A DNA stretch of 64,000 bases from an uncultured Clostridia bacterium (GCA_946555465.1 CAMNST010000009.1:27211-91210), one strand, 5' to 3'; counted from the stretch's first letter, positions 34,031-42,329 are shown. Notes: generated by a model not told the origin, from the letters alone. Translations and numbers: made by a program.

Positions 34031-34528
34031 ATGGCGAAAAGAGATAATTATATAAACTGGGATGAATATTTTATGGGCGTGGCAATCCTTGCATCGCAGA
34101 GAAGCAAGGATCCCAATACCCAGGTTGGTGCCTGTATTGTTAATGACGACAATAAAATTATGTCTGTAGGGTATAATGGTTTCCCGAGAGGATGCAGTGA
34201 TGATGAATTTCCGTGGGAAAGAACGGCAGACCGTGACAGCAACACAAAATATCCTTATGTGTGCCATGCCGAATTGAATGCAATTCTAAATTCAGGCGGC
34301 AACAGCCTGAGCGGGTGCAGAATTTATGTTGCGCTTTTCCCCTGTAATGAATGCGCAAAAGCAATTATACAGAGCGGAATCAAAGAAGTTATTTACATAA
34401 GTGACAAATACAGTGATACAGATTTGGTTCAGGCAAGCAAGAGAATGCTGAACTGTGCCGGTGTAAAACTTACTCAGTTTGAGTCTGAAAAATCAATTAT
34501 TATTGATTTTAATAAAGAGGAAATATAA
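34031..34528 (+). CDS. comEB: deoxycytidylate (dCMP) deaminase
   Basis: A 165-residue zinc-dependent deaminase converting dCMP to dUMP, a route to dTMP. Zinc ligands and the catalytic Glu are in CHAELNAIL (H-A-E) and PCNECAKAI (P-C-x2-C). [34 protein letters not shown] is the characteristic start. The ComEB-type length fits. A purine-rich GGGAGATTAAA lies before the ATG. The HAD phosphatase gene follows without a gap, so the two are co-transcribed and both may act on nucleotides, although the phosphatase substrate is unknown. Confidence 0.92.
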   Translation: MAKRDNYINWDEYFMGVAILASQRSKDPNTQVGACIVNDDNKIMSVGYNGFPRGCSDDEFPWERTADRDSNTKYPYVCHAELNAILNSGGNSLSGCRIYVALFPCNECAKAIIQSGIKEVIYISDKYSDTDLVQASKRMLNCAGVKLTQFESEKSIIIDFNKEEI

Positions 34529-35119
34529 ATGAAGGTTGATATTTATGATTTTGATAAAACATTAGTTCCGTTTGACAGCGGCTCGCTGTTTATGGGGTAT
34601 TGTCTTATTCATTATCCGTGGACTGTTATTACCCTTCCTTTGCAGGCAGTCGGCGGACTTTTGGCACTTCTCGGAATCATTGATTTTACTGCTTATAAAA
34701 AAATATGTTTTTGTTTTGTGGCTTTAATTCCGCTTGATAAAGCGGTAAACGGTTTCTGGCAAAAACATGAGAAGCAGTTACATAAATGGTTTTTTGAAAA
34801 AGAAAGGCATTCGGTTGTTATAAGTGCTTCACCCGATTTTCTTTTAAATGCAGTAAAAGATAAGTTTAAAATTGACACTTTGATTTGTACAAGACATAAC
34901 AAAAAAACGGGTGCCATAATCGGCAGAAACTGCCGTGACGAGGAAAAGGTTAAAAGATTTTACGAACTTTTTGATGAAAATGAAACAGAGGTTTGTGATG
35001 TTTATTCTGATTCTCTCAATCATGACAGACCGATTTTTTCTCTTGCAAAGAAAAACTGCTATCACATCGTAAAGGGTAAAAAGATAAAGTTCAAGTACGG
35101 TGATGTTTATCAGAAGTAA
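34529..35119 (+). CDS. HAD-IB family phosphatase (second copy)
   Basis: A 196-residue HAD hydrolase of subclass IB. Motif I is YDFDKTLVPFD, motif II VISASPDFLL, and motif IV YSDSLNHDRPIFSLA. It differs from the 17116 paralogue by a more hydrophobic cap (FMGYCLIHYPWTVITLPLQAVGGLLALLGII), which could associate with the membrane. This cap feature is typical of bacterial HAD-IB enzymes related to phosphatidylglycerophosphate phosphatases, so lipid phosphate is a possible substrate. Its ATG directly follows the dCMP deaminase stop. Confidence 0.82.
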   Translation: MKVDIYDFDKTLVPFDSGSLFMGYCLIHYPWTVITLPLQAVGGLLALLGIIDFTAYKKICFCFVALIPLDKAVNGFWQKHEKQLHKWFFEKERHSVVISASPDFLLNAVKDKFKIDTLICTRHNKKTGAIIGRNCRDEEKVKRFYELFDENETEVCDVYSDSLNHDRPIFSLAKKNCYHIVKGKKIKFKYGDVYQK

Positions 35120-35151
35120 GCGTTTTACCTCTGATTTGTGAAAGGAACATT

Positions 35152-36444
35152 ATGAAAAAAACAATAATTGCAACGGTTGCAATTTTGATTGCTGTTGTGG
35201 GAATTTTTGCTTTTTCAATTCAATACAGAAATAAAAAAGAGACTGAAGATATAAGGTCTGTTTCAACCGGACAGCACACTGCAAGGACTGAAAAAACTAC
35301 AGTTGCTATTGAGGATAACGCCGGAAATCTTATTGCAGAAAATAAAGAAGGCGACTATCAGTTGTATTCAGACGGTGATAAAGTTGTTCTTGTCCATGGT
35401 GATTATCGTCATGAGTTCACTTCGTGGAACTGGTCTGTTATGCAGGAAACGCCGAAAATGTTTTATAAAGATTATGACGGCGACGGTGCAAAAGAACTTT
35501 TAATCAGAATTGTAAACGGTGTTACGGAAAACAATAAGGTTTACACATATGCGCTTTATCTGTTTAAACCTGCTGTTACGGATAACGGAGCAAAAGATTT
35601 TAAAATTATAACGGCATCAACAGACACCTGGAAAACACCTTTTGAGCAGGCAATAAAATGCGAGATTATCCAACTTAACTGTAAAAAATATATTCAGTTT
35701 ACAATGGATGATATTTATGAAAAAATAGTCTATGATGAAAAAACGGGTATAACGCAGAGTGAATATGCCGGATATGCCAAGGCAATGACAAGCATAAAAA
35801 AGGAATATTACACGCTTGACAGATGGAGCAAGGGAGCGGGAATATACCGTGTCGATGATGACGGAAATATATCACTTGATATTCAGGTGCTGGTGAATTA
35901 TAAAGAGGTAAAAGATACGCAGTATATCGGTGATATACATTGTAACCTTGAAATGAAAAACGGCGTGTTCGATATTGTTCCTAATACGATTGTGTTTTTG
36001 GCTGCTGAACAGTATGCAATTTTAGATCCGAGGGATACTGCCCGGGAGGCGTGGAGTGTATCAATCACGAACAGCAGCAAAAATACCAATTTCCAGAGTT
36101 CCGAAATTGACTGGATAGAAACCGAATTTGATCTCAGCGGTAATCATACGGAAATATCTGAATCATTTGAAAAGCGAAAAAGTAAAATCAAGTATGTTGA
36201 TAAAGTGGAATTCACGGAAGGAACACTTACTCTTACGGCAAAAGACGGTTTTGAATTTCAGCAGAGAATGGCTGATAAAGGTTCCTATTCACTGATAATT
36301 AAAGATGATAAAAACAAAGAAATTGATATATGCTATACCTGTGAAATAAAAAAAGTTTCCGGTAAAAGTATTCTTGTTTATACATTTGACAAAACTTATG
36401 ATAAAGAAGATTTAAACAATGCAGTAATTAAATTCGGAGTTTAG
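35152..36444 (+). CDS. hypothetical membrane-anchored extracellular protein
   Basis: A 430-residue protein that I do not recognise. MKKT plus a hydrophobic stretch (residues 5-24) form a signal anchor; there is no lipobox. The soluble part includes a DYDGDGAKELLIRI stretch (about residues 103-116), a calcium-loop-like FG-GAP/VCBS pattern often found in extracellular beta-propellers. The second half is beta-rich without clear motifs. AAAGGAACATT precedes the ATG. It ends a rightward run that begins near lexA; no terminator is obvious before the degV promoter. Confidence 0.65.
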   Translation: MKKTIIATVAILIAVVGIFAFSIQYRNKKETEDIRSVSTGQHTARTEKTTVAIEDNAGNLIAENKEGDYQLYSDGDKVVLVHGDYRHEFTSWNWSVMQETPKMFYKDYDGDGAKELLIRIVNGVTENNKVYTYALYLFKPAVTDNGAKDFKIITASTDTWKTPFEQAIKCEIIQLNCKKYIQFTMDDIYEKIVYDEKTGITQSEYAGYAKAMTSIKKEYYTLDRWSKGAGIYRVDDDGNISLDIQVLVNYKEVKDTQYIGDIHCNLEMKNGVFDIVPNTIVFLAAEQYAILDPRDTAREAWSVSITNSSKNTNFQSSEIDWIETEFDLSGNHTEISESFEKRKSKIKYVDKVEFTEGTLTLTAKDGFEFQQRMADKGSYSLIIKDDKNKEIDICYTCEIKKVSGKSILVYTFDKTYDKEDLNNAVIKFGV

Positions 36445-36491
36445 GCAATGCGCGGAAATATAAACAAATAATAAAATCAAATATCAGTTTG

Positions 36492-36520
36492 TTGCTTAAA
36501 GTATTTCCTTATGATATACT
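36492..36520 (+). promoter_or_regulatory. promoter of the DegV-family gene
   Basis: TTGCTT (36492-36497), 17-bp spacer, TATACT (36515-36520), 24 bp before the start codon. Confidence 0.65.
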
Positions 36521-36544
36521 TTTTCAACGGAAGGTGAGATAATA

Positions 36545-37399
36545 TTGAAAGAAGTTGTAATTACAGCAGATTCAACATGTGATTTACCCGCATATTTAAT
36601 TGAAGAAAATAATATCGTGATTTTTCCTCTTTCTGTTCTTTTGGGTGAAGAGGCTTATCAGGACGGAGTGGATATTTTTCCTGACGATATTTACAAATAT
36701 GTTGAAAAAACAGGAGTATTGCCAAAAACAGCAGCAGTTTCTCCGTCACAGTATATTTCGGTTTTTGATGAAATTACATCTCAGGGAAAGGCTGTTGTTC
36801 ATATCGGTCTTTCTTCTGCAATATCTTCAAGTTTTCATAATGCATGCCTTGCCGCTGAAGAGTTTGATGATGTTTACTGCGTGGATTCAAAAAATCTTTG
36901 CATGGCAATGGGGCTTTTGGTTTTAAAAGCATGTGATTTCAGAGCAAAAGGTTTTGATGCAAAAAAAATCGCAAACAGAGTAAATTCCATAGTTCCAAAA
37001 GTCTGTTCAACATTTATTGTTGATAATCTTGAATATCTTCACAAAGGCGGAAGGTGCTCCGGTGTTGTAAAATTCAGTGCAAATATTCTTGGTATTAAAC
37101 CCAGTATTGCCGTGGATTCCAAAACAGGTACGATGGATGTTGCTAAAAAGTACCGCGGTAAGATGGATGTTGTCTATAAACAGTATATTAATGACTGTTT
37201 GAAGGATATCGGCAGAATTGATACTTCAAGAATTGTAATTGCCGACAGCGGCGGCATAAACAGCGAAACCATCGCCTTTGCAAAAGGATTGATTGAAGGC
37301 AAAGGAAAATTTGAAAATATTATCAGATCAGAAGCCGGCTGCACTATATCATCACATTGCGGACCGAAAACCTTAGCAATTTTTTATATCAAAAAATAA
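36545..37399 (+). CDS. DegV-family fatty-acid-binding protein
   Basis: A 284-residue DegV (FakB-like) protein. The family start reads VVITADSTCDLPAYLIEENNI. KTAAVSPSQY, the SSAISSSFHNACLAAEEF strand-helix, and the late KYRGKMDVV and ADSGGINSETIAFAK are typical. FakB proteins hold a fatty acid for phosphorylation by FakA, feeding exogenous fatty acids into phospholipids. No fakA homologue is in the window. The start codon is TTG, preceded by GGAAGGTGAG. Monocistronic, with its own promoter and terminator. Confidence 0.9.
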   Translation: MKEVVITADSTCDLPAYLIEENNIVIFPLSVLLGEEAYQDGVDIFPDDIYKYVEKTGVLPKTAAVSPSQYISVFDEITSQGKAVVHIGLSSAISSSFHNACLAAEEFDDVYCVDSKNLCMAMGLLVLKACDFRAKGFDAKKIANRVNSIVPKVCSTFIVDNLEYLHKGGRCSGVVKFSANILGIKPSIAVDSKTGTMDVAKKYRGKMDVVYKQYINDCLKDIGRIDTSRIVIADSGGINSETIAFAKGLIEGKGKFENIIRSEAGCTISSHCGPKTLAIFYIKK

Positions 37400-37447
37400 G
37401 AGCATAAACAAAAAAGATACCGTTTTTTACGGTATCTGAATCTGTAG

Positions 37448-37486
37448 AAAAACCCTGTTTGAGCGAAAGTTGAAACAGGGTTTTTG
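37448..37486 (+). terminator. terminator of the DegV-family gene
   Basis: Perfect 13-bp stem AAAAACCCTGTTT / AAACAGGGTTTTT. A second hairpin, AGATACCGT/ACGGTATCT, precedes it at 37415-37437. It may also stop leftward transcription from the Nudix island. Confidence 0.85.
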
Positions 37487-37536
37487 TGATTATATATGAA
37501 ATAAATATTGATAAAATGTGTTGAGATATAGTGGTT

Positions 37537-37611
37537 CTTATCTTTCAGGGCTTCGGCAACCGTCATTTTCCCGACCGCCAAAGAGCCTGCGATTATTACT
37601 AAGTTTGCCAT
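37537..37611 (-). pseudogene. 5' stub of a P-loop kinase-like gene
   Basis: An ORF beginning MANLVIIAGSLAVGKMTVAEAL starts 2 bp beyond the S51 peptidase gene stop. The G-x4-GK-M-T pattern is the Walker A loop of small AAA/kinase-like proteins that are usually about 170-190 residues. After about 25 codons the reading frame becomes non-homologous and AT-rich, running into the DegV terminator region. Nothing of the remaining kinase domain is visible. I read it as a gene truncated by deletion at the downstream end of the Nudix island. Confidence 0.6.
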
Positions 37612-37612
37612 T

Positions 37613-38410
37613 TCATTGTTCCTTATTTAATAATGTCTCAAGGCTTTTATACTCTTTCGAACTATCAAGCAATTTTTCAATGTATTCATTACCGCTCCAA
37701 TAGGCTTTTAAGCCATATGCTTTAATGCCGTAATTGGATGCATCATCTGTAATAATTCTGTATTTGTTATCTATAATTTCAATCGCTGCACAATTTGACA
37801 TTGCTATTCCGACGGAATTGTTGTTTTTCAATGATTCTTTCATATGCTCTAAACGTCCGTTTTCGTTGCAATGGGGTGTAAAAAATGCAGGAACAAAATT
37901 CAGGCAATTAAGCATAATCATAGGTGCGTTATCATTATTCGTCTGTATTTTTAATGAATCGGAACTGCAAAACTCAAACCAGCAGTTTGCACCTGCCGAC
38001 AGACCACACATCACCTTGCCGCTGCACCAAGCGTTGTATAATAACTTATCAAATCCGGTTTCCTGCCAAACTTTAATCATACTGTCAGTATCTCCGCCGC
38101 CCTCATAGATAATATCTGCCCACTCTATATCTTCCTTTGCCTTCTGAAAATTACAGTATAGTTCGGATTTTTTCAGCCACCTGCATTCACAGCCGAATTT
38201 GTCACCGTAAATTCTTTTCATGGTTTCAAAATATCTTGCTTCAAATTCGAGTTGATTCTGTGAATGAGCAAGCAAAAGAAAATTAGGTCTTTCTTTGCCT
38301 GTGAGCCTGATTATTTCTCTGTCTATGGTTTCCGTTTCATAAGGGGTGTATGTACCGTTATTTCTTAAATGACCGTTTTCACCGCCGCCGATTGCTACTA
38401 TTTTTCTCAT
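37613..38410 (-). CDS. peptidase E-like (S51) family protein
   Basis: A 265-residue protein of the class I glutamine-amidotransferase-like fold, S51 branch. It starts MRKIVAIGGGENG and has the nucleophile elbow CGLSAGANCWFE (Ser in G-x-S-A-G). An EGGGDTDSMI motif (about residue 103) and a late TPHCNENGR could supply the rest of the active site. Peptidase E cuts Asp-X dipeptides; relatives include cyanophycinase. The substrate here is not known. AAAGGAATC precedes the ATG. It belongs to the leftward accessory island of Nudix and methyltransferase genes. Confidence 0.82.
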   Translation of the reverse strand: MRKIVAIGGGENGHLRNNGTYTPYETETIDREIIRLTGKERPNFLLLAHSQNQLEFEARYFETMKRIYGDKFGCECRWLKKSELYCNFQKAKEDIEWADIIYEGGGDTDSMIKVWQETGFDKLLYNAWCSGKVMCGLSAGANCWFEFCSSDSLKIQTNNDNAPMIMLNCLNFVPAFFTPHCNENGRLEHMKESLKNNNSVGIAMSNCAAIEIIDNKYRIITDDASNYGIKAYGLKAYWSGNEYIEKLLDSSKEYKSLETLLNKEQ

Positions 38411-38431
38411 AATCTGATTCCTTTCAATTTC

Positions 38432-38899
38432 TTATGTTTCTTTTTGAGAGCCATATAAAGAACAAGTCTCAAAGCTGCCTGAATAATCAATTTGATGTAA
38501 TCCGTCACCATTAAGCGCACATCTGATTAAGTTTTTTGTTAAATCGGGAACATCATCCCTCTGCAATGCTTGGTCAGTATTCATCCAAAGCACCTCGCTG
38601 TTTTCATCGTTGTCAGACTGTGCATTATCCGAAATGTAATCTGCTGAAAAGGCAACATACCAATCGTGCATATTAAAGCGGACACCGATTATCCGATGCG
38701 GTTCAATAACAATATTCGTTTCTTCCCTGAATTCTCTGACAACCGCCGCCTGCGGTGTTTCTCCTTTTTCAACATATCCTCCGGGAATAATCAGCTTGCC
38801 TTTGCCTTTTCCGTATGTATGCCTTGCAAGCAGAACTTTTCCGTCCTTAATAACAACCGCCGTAACACTGTAATTCCAATTCGTATTTTCCGTATTCAT
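38432..38899 (-). CDS. Nudix hydrolase (A)
   Basis: A 155-residue Nudix hydrolase. The Nudix box runs GGYVEKGETPQAAVVREFREET (G-x5-E-x7-R-E-x2-E-E); flanks are VTAVVIKDGKVLLARH and GVRFNMHDWYVAFSADY. The start at 38899 is chosen because a G-rich SD lies directly upstream; the longer ORF would read through a strong terminator hairpin. Family members cleave nucleoside diphosphates linked to another moiety. Its substrate is unknown. It is the downstream-most of three Nudix genes in the island. Confidence 0.85.
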   Translation of the reverse strand: MNTENTNWNYSVTAVVIKDGKVLLARHTYGKGKGKLIIPGGYVEKGETPQAAVVREFREETNIVIEPHRIIGVRFNMHDWYVAFSADYISDNAQSDNDENSEVLWMNTDQALQRDDVPDLTKNLIRCALNGDGLHQIDYSGSFETCSLYGSQKET

Positions 38900-38912
38900 A
38901 CCTGCTCCCCCC

Positions 38913-38955
38913 AAAAAAAAATTAAGCCGTTGATGAGCACTCATCAACGGCTGTT
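38913..38955 (-). terminator. hairpin upstream of Nudix A
   Basis: Leftward perfect 12-bp stem AGCCGTTGATGA / TCATCAACGGCT with a 4-nt loop, then TTAATTTTTTTTT. It separates Nudix A from the upstream genes of the island. Confidence 0.85.
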
Positions 38956-38972
38956 TGCTATTACAAAAACTG

Positions 38973-39065
38973 CTATTGTGAAAATGAGTGCAACAAAAGG
39001 ATACCGTTTGAATCACAAGCGGCATTAAAATCTTTATCCATTTTTGCACAAACAAACATTTTCAT
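38973..39065 (-). CDS. possible 30-residue peptide or truncated gene
   Basis: An ORF starting MKMFVCAKMDKDFNAACDSN and 30 residues long. AAGGAAAG lies 6 bp before its ATG and a terminator follows 18 bp after its stop, so it looks like a small monocistronic unit. I find no family for it. It could be a genuine micro-protein or the remnant of a truncated gene. Confidence 0.35.
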   Translation of the reverse strand: MKMFVCAKMDKDFNAACDSNGILLLHSFSQ

Positions 39066-39122
39066 AATTGCTTTCCTTTTCATATTTTACTTAATAGTAA
39101 CAAAGAAAATTTAATTTGTCAA

Positions 39123-39602
39123 TTAAATAATACATTCATATGTATTAAAGCATACTTTTCCGATTCGTTCAATAAACTCACATTTTTCACCGGTGAACTT
39201 AAAGCCAAATTTAATATAAAGTTTTTCAGCAGGTACGTTTCCTTTAACAACATCAAGAATAATTTTCTGATTTTTCCGTTCTTTGGCAATTAGAAACAAT
39301 TTCTTAATCAAATTTTCGGCTAAATGCTGCTTGCGGTAATTGGGGTGAACAGTTAACAAGTGCAGGGATGAATGGGCAATGTGATTTTCAACTGCCATTG
39401 CCCCGATGATTTTGTTATCGGATATCGCAACATACAAATCTTTGTTGTTTATATGATTCTCTATATCCTCAACACAAGGATAATTGTCAATCTTCCATAA
39501 TGGTGTGTATTTCGCATCTTCTAAAGAAATACATATCATTTTGTAAAAATCATATATCAAACAGAGTTCTTCAGTTTCTGCAAGTCTGATTTCATAATTC
39601 AT
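39123..39602 (-). CDS. GNAT-family N-acetyltransferase
   Basis: A 159-residue GNAT protein. It starts MNYEIRLAETEELCLIYDFY, and the acetyl-CoA region LHLLTVHPNYRKQHLAENLIKKLFLIA (motif A, R/Q-x-x-x-x-x) is near residues 84-110. Motif B GNVPAEKLYIKFGFKFTGEK is typical. Substrate unknown. The ATG at 39602 is preferred over a TTG 12 bp upstream, though neither has a strong ribosome site; the gene starts 14 bp after the Nudix B stop and may be translated by coupling. Confidence 0.85.
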   Translation of the reverse strand: MNYEIRLAETEELCLIYDFYKMICISLEDAKYTPLWKIDNYPCVEDIENHINNKDLYVAISDNKIIGAMAVENHIAHSSLHLLTVHPNYRKQHLAENLIKKLFLIAKERKNQKIILDVVKGNVPAEKLYIKFGFKFTGEKCEFIERIGKVCFNTYECII

Positions 39603-39615
39603 AATACTATACAAA

Positions 39616-40068
39616 TTAAAGCAAATACTTGTTGTTTATTAACCAGTTCATGATAATCTCTGCTCTGCTTTCAAGAACGGGTAATTCGTCTTTACCAAAA
39701 TATTTCAGTTCAAAACTTTCATTATCGGTAATCTTCAAGTCGCCGGTTACGCCGTCAGCAATGTAAAGTGCAACTACCGAATAGAGTTCATCCTGATTCG
39801 GATATTTAAAATAAAAATCTTTGCCTGAAAAAACATTTAAAAGAGTGAATTTTTCAGACTCTAAATTCGTTTCTTCTTTTAACTCACGGGCGGCGGTTTC
39901 CTCAAGCGTTTCTCCAAGTTCAATCGCACCGCCGGGAATACCCCATGTGTTTGTATCCGAACGCAGATTCAAAAGGATTTTGTTATCTTTCAAAACAACA
40001 ACGGTTGCACCTGCCGACAGCATCGGAGAATGACCGATATATTTTCTTATTTCTTTTATGTAACTCAT
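39616..40068 (-). CDS. Nudix hydrolase (B)
   Basis: A 150-residue Nudix hydrolase starting MSYIKEIRKYIGHSPMLSAGATVVVL. The Nudix box is GGAIELGETLEETAARELKEET (complete R-E-x2-E-E). The N-terminal I-x-x-x-R-x-x-x-GH helix is shared with Nudix C, so these two are close paralogues. Such proteins are annotated as ADP-ribose pyrophosphatase or MutT-like, but substrate cannot be read from the sequence. It lies 10 bp after Nudix C. Confidence 0.87.
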   Translation of the reverse strand: MSYIKEIRKYIGHSPMLSAGATVVVLKDNKILLNLRSDTNTWGIPGGAIELGETLEETAARELKEETNLESEKFTLLNVFSGKDFYFKYPNQDELYSVVALYIADGVTGDLKITDNESFELKYFGKDELPVLESRAEIIMNWLINNKYLL

Positions 40069-40077
40069 AATCTGTAT

Positions 40078-40539
40078 TTACCTGTATACATATTCTCTTC
40101 CTGCAATAATATCATCAAGTGCATCCTGATGCTGTTTACAGAATAAAGGCGGAATTTCGTTTAAATCAAAATATTGGAGTTCGGCAGTTTCATCGTTTTT
40201 ATCAATCAGTTCGCCGCCGATAATTTTGGCTTTGAATAAATGCACAATCGGCTGTGCCTTATCACCATTTGTAAATTCTGCAAAATATTTTGAATAGACA
40301 CCGTATAAGGAAATTATATCAACATCAAGTCCGCTTTCTTCTTTAACTTCTCTTATAGCAGTTTCTTCGACCGACTCACCAAATTCTACCATACCGCCGA
40401 GAAATCCCCATTGATTGCAATCCGCACGTTTTTGTAACAGCAGTCTGTCTTGTTCATCGAATATGATACAGCCTGCGTAATTTAAAATCAGTTCATCGTG
40501 CCCAAACTTTTTTCTGACTTTCTTAATATAATTATCCAT
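40078..40539 (-). CDS. Nudix hydrolase (C)
   Basis: A 153-residue Nudix hydrolase starting MDNYIKKVRKKFGHDELILNYAGCIIF. The Nudix box is GGMVEFGESVEETAIREVKEES with all catalytic acids present. It has the same N-terminal helix as Nudix B. It sits between a methyltransferase (4 bp upstream) and Nudix B, so all are probably one transcript. A house-cleaning or nucleotide-derivative role is the family default. Confidence 0.87.
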   Translation of the reverse strand: MDNYIKKVRKKFGHDELILNYAGCIIFDEQDRLLLQKRADCNQWGFLGGMVEFGESVEETAIREVKEESGLDVDIISLYGVYSKYFAEFTNGDKAQPIVHLFKAKIIGGELIDKNDETAELQYFDLNEIPPLFCKQHQDALDDIIAGREYVYR

Positions 40540-40542
40540 AAT

Positions 40543-41280
40543 CTATTTAGCCCTTTTTGTAAAAATCAAATGATTAAAAAATGCAATATTTTTGTATTCA
40601 TCCATATTGCAGACTTTCATTTCCAGTTCAAGCATATTTTTATACCACATATCCGTATACTTGATTTTATTGTTTGATGAAAGTGCAAAGAAAGTTCTTA
40701 TTCCTAAAATATTCTCACATGTTAATCCAAAATCATCAGAAGACTTTAATAAAAAATCATTATCATATGTATCACGGTTACCAAACATATTCCGAGCATT
40801 GTCAAAAGAATTATTTAATAATTCAAGTGCTGATTCAGGCTCATCTTTTAATACTGCATTTGATAGAATTCTGCCTTTCAGATTATGCTTAACGATTGAT
40901 AATTTGCCGCCCGGTTTTACTATGCGGGATAATTCTTTGAGTATCTCTGCTTTATTATCCGCATATTCCAAAACATTGTGGCAAATGACAACATCATATT
41001 CTTCATCCGCAATGTTTTTTAATAATTCAGATCCACCGGACAGAAGGGAATATTCATTGTCATTTACTCTCAAATCACGCATCTCGGCATTTGGTTCAAT
41101 GGCGGTTACATTGTGGTGTTCAGCATAGTGATTGGCTGTTACGCAAAATCCTGCACCATAGTCTAAAATATCAAGTTCAGGGCTGTCAGAGAGTTGCAGT
41201 TGCCTGTATATCATTTCATAGAACATTCGCCCCCACGGCTGTTCTACTAATCGGCGGTATTCCTTTATTGAATTTGGCAT
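40543..41280 (-). CDS. class I SAM-dependent methyltransferase
   Basis: A 245-residue methyltransferase (Methyltransf_11-like). Motif I ILDYGAGFCVTANHYA (near residue 37), the acidic VTAIEPNAEM, and EYDVVICHNVLEYADNKAEILKELSRIVKPGGKLSIV cover the Rossmann core. The C-terminal third probably forms the substrate lid. Small-molecule methylation is likely, with an unknown substrate. AAGGATATAAT precedes the ATG, and it is first in the leftward accessory island. Confidence 0.87.
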   Translation of the reverse strand: MPNSIKEYRRLVEQPWGRMFYEMIYRQLQLSDSPELDILDYGAGFCVTANHYAEHHNVTAIEPNAEMRDLRVNDNEYSLLSGGSELLKNIADEEYDVVICHNVLEYADNKAEILKELSRIVKPGGKLSIVKHNLKGRILSNAVLKDEPESALELLNNSFDNARNMFGNRDTYDNDFLLKSSDDFGLTCENILGIRTFFALSSNNKIKYTDMWYKNMLELEMKVCNMDEYKNIAFFNHLIFTKRAK

Positions 41281-41352
41281 ATTATATCCTTGTTCTTTAT
41301 AATCATTTTTCTTTTATTATAACGAATATATTTATTCATATCAAGCATTGCG

Positions 41353-41389
41353 GAAAAAACAATCCCAAGGTAGTGAATACCTTGGGATA
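41353..41389 (-). terminator. terminator of rplM-rpsI
   Basis: Leftward perfect 11-bp stem ATCCCAAGGTA / TACCTTGGGAT, then TGTTTTTT, 13 bp after the rpsI stop. Confidence 0.88.
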
Positions 41390-41401
41390 TAATTTTGCAG
41401 A

Positions 41402-41800
41402 TTATCTCTTTGAGAACTGTGGTGCACGACGGGCTTTTTTGAGACCTGGCTTCTTTCTTTCCTTCATACGTGGGTCACGGGTAAGGAAGCCTGCTTTTTT
41501 GAGTGCAGGGCGAAGATTTTCGTCGTACTGAAGAAGTGCTCTTGCGATACCGTGGCGGATAGCACCTGCCTGGCCGGTTACGCCGCCGCCGTTTACACGG
41601 CAAACGATGTCAAACTTCTCTGTTGTTTCTGTAAGATTGAGAGGCTGACGAACGATAAGTTTAAGTGTTTCAAGACCAAAGTAATCGTCGATGTCTCTGT
41701 CGTTGATTGTGATTTTACCGGTACCTGCATAAACACGTACACGTGCTACGGATTCTTTTCTTCTGCCTGTTCCGTAGAAATAAGGATTTGTTTCGTACAT
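41402..41800 (-). CDS. rpsI: 30S ribosomal protein S9
   Basis: A 132-residue S9. The sequence [47 protein letters not shown], and the C-terminal [17 protein letters not shown] that reaches into the ribosomal P site are all present and complete. It lies 16 bp after rplM, the usual bacterial pair. Confidence 0.98.
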   Translation of the reverse strand: MYETNPYFYGTGRRKESVARVRVYAGTGKITINDRDIDDYFGLETLKLIVRQPLNLTETTEKFDIVCRVNGGGVTGQAGAIRHGIARALLQYDENLRPALKKAGFLTRDPRMKERKKPGLKKARRAPQFSKR

Positions 41801-41816
41801 AATTCAGATACCTCCC

Positions 41817-42245
41817 TTATACTTCGTATGCTTCAGGCTGTTGAGCCTCATGCTTGTGATCTGCACCCTTGAAGATGCGGCATCTTGTGAGTTGCTTTCT
41901 GCCGAGTGTTGTATCAGGAATCATTCCTTTTACAGCAAGTTGCATAGCAAAATCACTTTTTTCATTCATAAGTGTGCCGTATTTAACTTCTTTAAGGTTA
42001 CCGATGTAACCTGTGTGGTGCTGATAAAGTTTCTTGTTAAGTTTGTCGCCTGTAAGAACTGCTTTATCTGTGTTTACGATGATTACGAAATCGCCGCAGT
42101 CAACGTTTGGTGTGAAGATTGGCTTATGCTTGCCTCTGAGAAGGACAGCAGCCTGTGCTGCAACGCGTCCGAGAGGTTTGCCGGCAGCGTCAATAACATA
42201 CCATTTGCGCTCGATTTCATCAACTTTTGGCATAAATGTTGACAT
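41817..42245 (-). CDS. rplM: 50S ribosomal protein L13
   Basis: A 142-residue L13, exactly the usual length when started at 42245, where CGGAGGG lies 9 bp upstream. KWYVIDAAGKPLGRVAAQAAVLLRGKHKP and AVKGMIPDTTLGRKQLTRCRIFKGADHKHEAQQPE are diagnostic. The ORF can be extended 15 codons upstream through the leader, which is rejected. First gene of the rplM-rpsI operon. Confidence 0.98.
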   Translation of the reverse strand: MSTFMPKVDEIERKWYVIDAAGKPLGRVAAQAAVLLRGKHKPIFTPNVDCGDFVIIVNTDKAVLTGDKLNKKLYQHHTGYIGNLKEVKYGTLMNEKSDFAMQLAVKGMIPDTTLGRKQLTRCRIFKGADHKHEAQQPEAYEV

Positions 42246-42323
42246 AATGTTTTCCCTCCGTATAGTTTGTCTGAAAATATTTAACTGCACAAAGCGTTTT
42301 GTGGCAGTCGTTTTTTCTATTGC
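42246..42323 (-). ncRNA. probable L13 leader (ribosomal protein autoregulation)
   Basis: The roughly 78-nt 5' leader between the rplM start and the mapped promoter folds into a hairpin with stem ACTGC-(C)-ACAAA / TTTGT-GCAGT (about 42282-42309). Firmicute rplM-rpsI operons commonly carry an L13-binding leader (Rfam L13_leader). Position and hairpin fit, but I did not match the consensus. Confidence 0.45.
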
Positions 42324-42329
42324 CCGAAT

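Noticed and set aside
38900..39055. 52-residue extension of Nudix A
   Set aside because: Would translate through a strong 12-bp terminator hairpin; a G-rich SD marks the shorter start.
40592..41128. 178-codon rightward ORF opposite the methyltransferase
   Set aside because: Antisense to all methyltransferase motifs; Ser-rich shadow translation.
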